Assembly (NCBI RefSeq): GCF_000772705.2
Contig: NZ_JSBW02000022.1
Coordinates: 1 to 64,000 of the forward strand
Origin: Xanthomonas vasicola
GTDB taxonomy: Bacteria; Pseudomonadota; Gammaproteobacteria; Xanthomonadales; Xanthomonadaceae
Direction: 5' to 3'
Length of the DNA stretch: 64,000 nucleotides
The position numbers were made by a program, and so were the translations under genes. Position 1 is the stretch's first letter. Each line of letters opens with the position of its first letter. Of the stretch, positions 56,356 to 64,000 are shown piece after piece. Under the pieces are notes generated by a model. The model was not told the DNA's origin. It worked only from the letters and a program-made list of their open reading frames with translations, and searched no databases.

Positions 56356-57048
56356 ATGTTCGTCTCTCTTCCTTCCCGCAAAAAACCCACGCCGCGCTGG
56401 GCGGTGCCGCTGCTGTTCGCGACCGTGTGGCTGGCGTATCTGTGGTCGATCAGTCGGCCGGGCGAGGCGCGCAATACGCTGTGGCTGGACTGGGGCGCAC
56501 TTTCCAGTGGCGTCTCCAATCTGGGCGACTGGTGGGCCACCTTGCGCGACGGCAGCGTGCTGCGCCTGTTCACTGCGCTGTTCCTGCACGCCGATTGGTC
56601 GCATCTGCTCGGCAACCTGGTGTTCTTGCTGATCTTCGGGCTGCCGGCCGAGCGCATCCTTGGCCCATGGCGGTTATTGCTGCTGTTTCTGGTCGGCGGC
56701 GCGGCCTCCAACCTGGCGGCGATCTTTGCCATCGGCACCCCAGACCGCGTGATCATCGGTGCATCGGGCGCGGTGTCGGCGTTGATCGGCACCTATCTGG
56801 CGCTGTTTCCGGGCGCCAAGCTGGGCGTGGTGCTGCCGCTGGGCGTGTTTCTGGAATTCATCCGGGTGCCGGCGCCGCTGTTGATCGGCGCCTGGGCAAT
56901 GCTGCAGGTGGTGTTCGCCTACATCGGCCCGGCCTTCGGCATGGTGGCGTGGTCGGCGCATATCGCCGGCTTTGTATTCGGCATCGTGTACGGCTTGTCG
57001 GTGCGCGCGGCGATCGCGCGGCGGCTGCGCAAGCGCCACGGCTTCTGA
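56356..57048 (+). CDS. rhomboid-family intramembrane serine protease (second copy)
   Basis: 230 aa from the ATG at 56356. Six membrane helices carry LHADWSHLLGNLVFLLIFG (HxxxHxxN motif), GASG at 135-138 with catalytic Ser137, and WSAHIAGFVFG with catalytic His202. It differs in sequence and topology from the rhomboid at 23058-23843 and lacks the acidic C-terminal tail. Substrate unknown. Confidence 0.9.
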   Translation: MFVSLPSRKKPTPRWAVPLLFATVWLAYLWSISRPGEARNTLWLDWGALSSGVSNLGDWWATLRDGSVLRLFTALFLHADWSHLLGNLVFLLIFGLPAERILGPWRLLLLFLVGGAASNLAAIFAIGTPDRVIIGASGAVSALIGTYLALFPGAKLGVVLPLGVFLEFIRVPAPLLIGAWAMLQVVFAYIGPAFGMVAWSAHIAGFVFGIVYGLSVRAAIARRLRKRHGF

Positions 57049-57163
57049 GGCGCGCAGCGCACCGGGCGTTGGGCTGAGCAGGCTCTGAGCGCTGCGCTGC
57101 GGAGCCAGTAACGCGCGATGCCGCGCACTTCGGCGGCCAGGCGGGCGCGCCTATAATCGCGGC

Positions 57164-57484
57164 ATGTCCAAGTCTCTGTACAAAGTCACCTTCCTCAATC
57201 ACGGCAAGGTGTACGAGCTCTACGCGCGTGAGGTCACCGGCAGCCATCTGTGGGGCTTCAACCAGATCGGCGAGCTGGTGTTCGACGTGCACGATGGGCT
57301 GGTGGTGGACCCCACCGAAGAACGCCTGCGCGAAGAATTCGGCAACACCAAGACCTTGCACCTGCCGATGCAGAGCATCGTGCGGATCGAAGAGGTCGAG
57401 AAAAAAGGCCAGTCGGTGATTCGCGATGCCACCACCGGCGACAAGGTGGTCACTCCGTTCCCCTCGCCGATCAAGCCACGCTGA
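57164..57484 (+). CDS. DUF1820 family protein
   Basis: 106 aa, matching the usual 100-115 aa of DUF1820. Diagnostic stretches: YKVTFLNHGKVYELYAREV, GSHLWGFNQIGELVFD and VEKKGQSVIRDATTGDKV. Cytosolic, function unknown. The TGA stop overlaps the ATG of the next gene (ATGA), so the two are translationally coupled. Confidence 0.88.
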   Translation: MSKSLYKVTFLNHGKVYELYAREVTGSHLWGFNQIGELVFDVHDGLVVDPTEERLREEFGNTKTLHLPMQSIVRIEEVEKKGQSVIRDATTGDKVVTPFPSPIKPR

Positions 57485-58476
57485 TGCGCATCCTGGTGCC
57501 CGACGACTATCAGGGTGCTGTGGCTCAGCTGCCCTTTGTGCAGCGCATGCAAGGTCACCAGGTGCAGGTAATAGGCGCACTGGACGAGCATCTCGATGCG
57601 CGTGTTGCGTGGCTGGCCGACGCCGATGCGGTGGTGCTGATCCGCGAGCGCACGCGGGTGGATGCGGCGCTGCTGCAACGGCTGCCACGGCTGAAACTGA
57701 TCAGCCAAACCGGGCGGGTGGGCGCGCATGTGGATGTGGCGGCGTGTACCGCGCTGGGTGTGGCAGTCGCTGAAGGCGTGGGTTCGCCGGTGGCACCGGC
57801 CGAGCTGACCTGGGCATTGATCCTGTCGGTCAGTCGTCGGCTGACCGAGTACCAGCATGCCTTGCAGCAAGGCCGATGGCAGGCACTGGGCGATCCCGGC
57901 TTGGGCCGCGTGCTGCACGGGCGCACGTTGGGGATCTGGAGTTACGGACGGATTGGCCAACGCGTGGCCGGCTTCGGGCGCGCCTTCGGCATGCAGGTGT
58001 TGGTGTGGGGCGGCGAGGCGTCTTGTGCGCAGGCAGCGCGCGACGGCTTCGCGATTGCGGGCAGCCGCGAAGAACTGTTCGAACGCAGCGATGTGCTGTC
58101 GCTGCATCGGCGGCTGACTGCGCAGACGCGGCATGACATCACCGCACAGGATCTGGCGCGCATGCGTGGCGATGCGTTGCTGGTCAACACCAGCCGTGCC
58201 GAATTGATTGCGCCTGGCGCATTGCTCGCTGCGTTGGATGCTGGCCGGCCCGGGTACGCCGCGCTGGATGTGTTCGAACACGAGCCGGTGCTGGACCCAC
58301 ACGATCCGCTGCTGCTGCACCCGCGCGTGTTGGCAACGCCGCATCTGGGCTATGTGGAACGCGACAGCTACGCGCTGTATTTCGACGCGGCGTTCGACAA
58401 CGTGCTGGCGTTTGCCGCGGGCACGCCGCGCAATCTGGTCAATCCCGAGGTATTGGCGACAACGCAGCGGGTGTGA
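57484..58476 (+). CDS. D-isomer-specific 2-hydroxyacid dehydrogenase
   Basis: 330 aa. The Rossmann core is recognisable as HGRTLGIWSYGRIGQRVAGF (NAD-binding, though GxGxxG is changed to WSYGRIG). The catalytic Arg is in LVNTSRAELI, the Glu lies in the DVFEHEPVLDPHD segment, and the catalytic His is in LATPHLGYVE. Overall fold and motif order match the D-2-hydroxyacid dehydrogenases (such as phosphoglycerate or glycerate dehydrogenases); the substrate is not determined. Coupled to the DUF1820 gene by a 1-base overlap. Confidence 0.9.
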   Translation: MRILVPDDYQGAVAQLPFVQRMQGHQVQVIGALDEHLDARVAWLADADAVVLIRERTRVDAALLQRLPRLKLISQTGRVGAHVDVAACTALGVAVAEGVGSPVAPAELTWALILSVSRRLTEYQHALQQGRWQALGDPGLGRVLHGRTLGIWSYGRIGQRVAGFGRAFGMQVLVWGGEASCAQAARDGFAIAGSREELFERSDVLSLHRRLTAQTRHDITAQDLARMRGDALLVNTSRAELIAPGALLAALDAGRPGYAALDVFEHEPVLDPHDPLLLHPRVLATPHLGYVERDSYALYFDAAFDNVLAFAAGTPRNLVNPEVLATTQRV

Positions 58477-58637
58477 TCCCCGCTGGATTAGCGCGGCCTT
58501 GAAGCAACCGACAAGACGCGTGCGCTGCTGCCACGTAAGCGGCGGCCAGTGTTGGGCGCGGCACGTACTCGCCCACCGATTCCTGCGCGCCGAGCAGACC
58601 TACGTCACGACAAGGCGCGCAGGTCTGTTGCCCATTC

Positions 58638-60179
<1,542 letters not shown>

Positions 60180-60283
60180 GAAGCACTCCGACAAGAGATA
60201 AAGGCGCCCCGCAGCGCGGAGCTGACCGGATTATGCGCGAAGCCGCGGTAAATCCGCGTTGAATTGCGGGCGGTGCGCGGCGC

Positions 60284-61516
60284 TCAGCGGCGTTGCAGCC
60301 AGCTCGATGGATCCACCGGTTGGCCGTTGCGACGCAATTCGAAGTACAGCGCCGGCACGCCCTGCCCGCCCGAACTGCCGACCTTGGCCACCGCTTCGCC
60401 GCGTTTGATCGACGCACCGGCATCGCGCAGCAAGGTGTCGTTATGCGCGTACAGGCTCATGTAGCCGTTGCCGTGGTCCACGATCAGGATCATGCCGTAG
60501 CCGGTCATCCAGTCGGAAAACACCACCGTGCCATCGGCCACTGCGGTGACCGTGGTGCCCTTGGGCGCGCCGATCAGCACGCCCTTGCTGGTATGGCCAT
60601 CGGGCAATGTGGCATTGAAGCGCGCCAGCAGATTGCCCGACACCGGCCAGCTGAGCCCACCGACCTTGGGGGCCGGTGCACTGGCGACGACCTTTGGTGG
60701 CGTCTTGCCGGGGCGATCGGGGCGCTCGGTTTTACCGCGTTTTGCCTGTGCAGCGGCTTCGGCGGCAGCGCGTTTGGCGGCAGCGCGACGTTCGGCTTCG
60801 GCCTTGGCGGCGGCGCGCAGATTGGCGAGCAGCTGCTCCAGCGCCTTGGCATCCTGGCCGATCGCCTTTTCGCGTTCAGCGCGTTGTTTGTAGCGATCGT
60901 CCAGTTGCGCGACGGTGGCCGCTTGTTGCGAACGATCTTTCTGTAACGTGGCGGCCTGCGCCTTTTGCTGCGCACGCGCTGCATCCAGCGCCTGGCGCCG
61001 GGTGGCGATGTCCTGTTCCACTTTCGTCAGTGCATCCAGCTGTTTGGTCAAGGCGTGGATGCGCTGCGCACGCGCGTTTTGCACATACCGGTGATCGGCC
61101 AGCATGCGCGTGGCATCGCCAACGGTGTCTTGCGACAGCAGCACTTTCAACGGCGCGTTGCGGCCTACCTGATCGGCCGCACGCAATAATGCCGCCAGCT
61201 GCGCGCGCTGGTTTTGCAGGCCACGCTGCAACTGCGCGCGTTCTTGCTGAAGAGTGGAAAGATGTTGTTCCTGCGCGCGCATTGCCGCTTCGGTCTCGCT
61301 CAATGCGCGTGCGGTCTTTGCCACTTTCTCATCGGCCTGGCGCAACTGTTGCGCAGCGGTGCCGCGCTTGCCTTCCAGCTCGCGCCGATCGGCGCTGATG
61401 GTCTTGAGCTCATCGCGCAGCTGCTGCAGTTTGCGTTCGGTCTCGCGTTGGCTCTGCGCGCTTGCGCCCACGCTGCCCAGCAACGTGCAGGCCAGCGCGC
61501 ACGCTGCCAGCCACAT
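60284..61516 (-). CDS. envC: murein hydrolase activator EnvC
   Basis: 410 aa from the ATG at 61516. A signal peptide ends GSVGASAQ. A long coiled coil (about 25-250) is rich in Ala/Gln/Arg. The C-terminal LytM/M23 domain reads GVLIGAPKGTTVTAVADGTV, FSDWMTGYGMILIVDHGNGY and MSLYAHNDTLLRDAGASIKR. It lacks the zinc-ligating HxxxD, as in EnvC, which only activates amidases AmiA/AmiB at the divisome. An upstream Met at about 61657 would add a basic extension; the signal-peptide start is preferred. Convergent with the CtpA-type gene. Confidence 0.9.
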   Translation of the reverse strand: MWLAACALACTLLGSVGASAQSQRETERKLQQLRDELKTISADRRELEGKRGTAAQQLRQADEKVAKTARALSETEAAMRAQEQHLSTLQQERAQLQRGLQNQRAQLAALLRAADQVGRNAPLKVLLSQDTVGDATRMLADHRYVQNARAQRIHALTKQLDALTKVEQDIATRRQALDAARAQQKAQAATLQKDRSQQAATVAQLDDRYKQRAEREKAIGQDAKALEQLLANLRAAAKAEAERRAAAKRAAAEAAAQAKRGKTERPDRPGKTPPKVVASAPAPKVGGLSWPVSGNLLARFNATLPDGHTSKGVLIGAPKGTTVTAVADGTVVFSDWMTGYGMILIVDHGNGYMSLYAHNDTLLRDAGASIKRGEAVAKVGSSGGQGVPALYFELRRNGQPVDPSSWLQRR

Positions 61517-61676
61517 CTGTCCACGCCCGGTGGCAGGAGCGAGCGGCGAGCGCGGCAGCGGTGCGGGCGAAGGGGGCAACGAAAGATCCAGTGACTTCAG
61601 GCAGGTGCGCGATTGTAGCCAAGCATGATGTGATCGCCGCCACGCCCCAGACAACCGCCGCCGCGCGAGGTTCAGC

Positions 61677-62333
61677 ATGAAGCCCCAACTTCTCCTCTTG
61701 GCACTGACCCTGGTCTGCACGAGTGCCTGGGCCGACGACGACGTGAGCAAGGTCAACGGCCGCATCAGCGCCGACGCCGGCAAGACCTATGGCTCGCTGG
61801 AAACGGTGAACGGCTCCATCGAGATCGGCGCCGGTGCACAAACCAAGAACGTGGAAACCGTCAATGGCGGCATCCGCATCGGCGATAACGCGCGCACCGG
61901 TGGCGTGGAAACCGTCAACGGGGCGATTACCTTGGGCCAGAAAGTGACCGTGTCCGGCGGGCTGGAAACGGTCAACGGCAGCGTCCTCACCGAGCGCGGC
62001 AGCCAGGTCAGTGGTGGCGTGGAAACCGTGAACGGCAGCATCGGCTTGGTGGGAACCGAGCTCGGCAAGAGCATTGAGACGGTCAACGGCGATATCACAG
62101 TCGGGGTGGGGTCGCATGTGCGCGGCGGCATCAAAGTGACCAAGCCAAGCTTCGGTTTTTCGTTCCAGACCGCGCGCACGCCGCGCGTAGTGATCGGCCC
62201 GAACGCGGTGGTCGATGGACCGCTGCACTTTGAGCGCGAGGTCACCCTGTATGTTCACCGCAGCGCCAAGATCGGCGCGGTGAGCGGCGCCACGGCACGC
62301 AGCTTCGACGGCGAGGTGGCGCCCAAGGACTGA
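61677..62333 (+). CDS. secreted VETVNG-repeat protein
   Basis: 218 aa with a signal peptide ending SAWAD. At least seven units of about 18-20 residues share the pattern [LIV]ETVNG[SGAD]I: LETVNGSIEIG, VETVNGGIRIG, VETVNGAITLG, LETVNGSVLTE, VETVNGSIGLV and IETVNGDITVG, plus a first SKVNGRISAD. This beta-rich repetition suggests a parallel beta-helix or bactofilin-like solenoid. The C-terminal half (VTKPSFGFSFQTARTPRVVI) is non-repetitive. No known family recognised; periplasmic or outer-surface location inferred. Confidence 0.85.
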   Translation: MKPQLLLLALTLVCTSAWADDDVSKVNGRISADAGKTYGSLETVNGSIEIGAGAQTKNVETVNGGIRIGDNARTGGVETVNGAITLGQKVTVSGGLETVNGSVLTERGSQVSGGVETVNGSIGLVGTELGKSIETVNGDITVGVGSHVRGGIKVTKPSFGFSFQTARTPRVVIGPNAVVDGPLHFEREVTLYVHRSAKIGAVSGATARSFDGEVAPKD

Positions 62334-62488
62334 CGCGTTCGCACGCATCTGCACCTGCGTGCGCGGGGGCAAGGGCGTCTGCTTCTGGCGCCCTGCCGGC
62401 AATGTTGACGCAGCACACCCAGCCACGCGCTCACCTCACCATGCTGCACACCCTCTAAGATCGGGATTCCGCCGCACGAGGAGTTCCG

Positions 62489-64000
62489 ATGCCCCGCAAG
62501 ATCCTGTTGTGCCTGGCCGCGACGCTGGCCCTGGCTGGCTGCAAACGCGAACCCGCCGATGCGCCGCAAGCGCCCACGACGCAGACGCCTGCCGATAGCG
62601 CCCCCAGCGCGCCGGTCAGTCGCCACACTTTCTCTCCGGAGCTGACCACCGGCGATTTCGCCGAACTGGTCAAGACGCTGGCGTCGGACGACTTCGAAGG
62701 CCGCGGCCCGGGCACGCCCGGCGAAGAAAAGACCGTGACCTATATCCGCGACCAGATGCAGCGCATCGGGCTGCAGCCGGGCAATGGCGACAGCTGGTTC
62801 CAGGAGGTGCCGATGGTGGAAACCACCGCCGATGCATCTACCGCGCCCAGTCTGCGCAGTGGCGACAAGACCCGCGCGCTGGCGTTCGGCACCGACATCG
62901 TGGTCGGCACGCGCACCGGTCAGGCCGAGGTCAAGCTGGACAACAGCGAGCTGGTGTTCGTCGGTTATGGCGTGGATGCGCCCGAGCAGCAGTGGAACGA
63001 CTACGCCGGCCAGGATTGGAAGGGCAAGACGGTGGTGATGTTCGTCAACGACCCGGGCTTCCACACCGACGACCCCACGTTGTTCAACGGCAAGCGCATG
63101 ACCTACTACGGGCGCTGGACCTACAAGTTCGAAGAAGCCGCACGCAAGGGCGCGGCGGCGGCGTTGGTCGTGCACGACACGCCCGGCGCCAGTTACGGCT
63201 GGGATGTGGTGAAAAATTCCTGGTCCGGCCCGCAATACGATCTGCCGGCCAAGGACGACCCCGACCCGCGCCTGCCGGTGCAGGGCTGGATCAGCGCCGA
63301 CACCGCCAAGCAGTTGTTCGCCAATGCCGGGCTGGACCTGGCGCAGGCCTACAAGGACGCCAGCAAGCGCGGCTTCAAACCGGTGCCGTTGAAGGCCAGC
63401 TGGTCGGTGGATCTGAAGAGCAGCATTGCCGAAAAGACCTCACGCAACGTGGTCGGCGTGCTGCCGGGCACCAGCCACGCTGATGAGGCGGTGCTGTACA
63501 TGGCGCACTGGGATCACCTGGGCAAGCATCCGGGCGAAAGCGGCGACAACATCTACAACGGCGCGGTGGACAACGCCACCGGTGTGGCCGGCATCCTGGA
63601 AATTGCCGATGCATTCGCGCATCAGGATCCCAAGCCTGCGCGGTCGGTGGTGTTCCTGGCAGTGACGCTGGAAGAATCCGGCTTGCTCGGTTCCAAGTAT
63701 TACGTGGCCAACCCGAGCTTCCCGCTGGACAAGATCGCTGCGGTGATCAATCTGGATGCGATGTCGGTGGCCGGACGCGCGCGCGATGTCACCGTGGTGG
63801 GCATGGGCAGCTCGGAGCTGGAGGACATCCTCAAGCCGATCGCCGCGATGCAGGGACGCACCCTGCACCCTGAAGCCACGCCGCAAAGCGGCTCGTACTT
63901 CCGCTCGGATCACTTCAACTTCGCCAAGGCCGGCGTGCCGGCCTTGTATGCCGATGGCGGCGAAGACCTGCGCGAAGGCGGCACTGCCGCCGGACGTGCC
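62489..64000 (+). CDS. M28-family aminopeptidase lipoprotein (3' end outside window)
   Basis: 504 codons present. The lipoprotein signal has LALAGC. A protease-associated (PA) insert lies at about 130-250. Metal ligands of M28 are in order: HWDHLG (His/Asp), DNATGVAG (bridging Asp), EESGLLGS (catalytic Glu and ligand Glu), LDAMS (Asp) and SDHFNF (His). Two-zinc aminopeptidases of this type release N-terminal amino acids in the periplasm or outside. GAGGAG precedes the ATG at 62489. Confidence 0.93.
   Translation, partial: MPRKILLCLAATLALAGCKREPADAPQAPTTQTPADSAPSAPVSRHTFSPELTTGDFAELVKTLASDDFEGRGPGTPGEEKTVTYIRDQMQRIGLQPGNGDSWFQEVPMVETTADASTAPSLRSGDKTRALAFGTDIVVGTRTGQAEVKLDNSELVFVGYGVDAPEQQWNDYAGQDWKGKTVVMFVNDPGFHTDDPTLFNGKRMTYYGRWTYKFEEAARKGAAAALVVHDTPGASYGWDVVKNSWSGPQYDLPAKDDPDPRLPVQGWISADTAKQLFANAGLDLAQAYKDASKRGFKPVPLKASWSVDLKSSIAEKTSRNVVGVLPGTSHADEAVLYMAHWDHLGKHPGESGDNIYNGAVDNATGVAGILEIADAFAHQDPKPARSVVFLAVTLEESGLLGSKYYVANPSFPLDKIAAVINLDAMSVAGRARDVTVVGMGSSELEDILKPIAAMQGRTLHPEATPQSGSYFRSDHFNFAKAGVPALYADGGEDLREGGTAAGRA

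Overview
The window is a high-GC gammaproteobacterial chromosome segment spanning the replication origin of a Xanthomonas-type bacterium (Xanthomonadaceae). The evidence is the block rpmH-rnpA-yidC / dnaA-dnaN-recF-gyrB followed by tonB-exbB-exbD1-exbD2-pdxJ-cls, together with typical Xanthomonas proteins and short dispersed repeats. I cannot fix the species from sequence alone.

Layout. 0-8 kb: the end of an IS110-type transposase, rmuC, an MDR dehydrogenase/LysR divergent pair, a duplicated lysR 3' end, a decayed glutathione S-transferase gene, an amino-acid permease and a block of intergenic repeats. 8-18 kb: a GH92 mannosidase behind an 18-bp palindrome, a GAF-PAS-GGDEF protein, and an MFS transporter-glycerate kinase-CdaR-type regulator cluster. 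18-24 kb: a membrane dipeptidase, RlmI-type rRNA methyltransferase, a TerC transporter preceded by a yybP-ykoY-like (Mn2+) riboswitch, and a rhomboid protease. 24-28.6 kb: a phosphate-scavenging locus (glycerophosphodiesterase, TonB-dependent receptor, class A acid phosphatase) with candidate PHO boxes. 28.8-34 kb: mnmE, a broken lipoprotein/TPR gene with five in-frame TAG codons, yidC, rnpA and rpmH.

34-42 kb is the origin core: DnaA boxes before dnaA, oriC between dnaA and dnaN, another inverted pair of perfect DnaA boxes between dnaN and recF, and three perfect 14-bp parS palindromes (one just after dnaN, two inside recF). Most genes left of dnaA lie on the minus strand and those just right on the plus strand, as expected around an origin. 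42-50.7 kb: CPBP and M48 proteases, a secreted TPR protein, the TonB energising operon, pdxJ and cardiolipin synthase. 50.8-52.4 kb is an AT-richer two-gene islet of unknown function. 52.4-64 kb: a frameshifted SPL-like radical SAM gene under a sequence matching the Xylella/Xanthomonas LexA box, a CAACAG hexanucleotide tract, a 2OG-Fe oxygenase, a FadL-type porin, a second rhomboid, a DUF1820 gene overlapping a D-2-hydroxyacid dehydrogenase gene, a CtpA-type protease, EnvC, a VETVNG-repeat secreted protein and a truncated M28 peptidase lipoprotein.

The most unexpected signals are the LexA-type palindrome on the radical SAM gene, the parS/DnaA-box architecture, the paired PHO boxes, the TAG-only broken gene and the decay/duplication events. 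No CRISPR array, tRNA or rRNA gene was seen.
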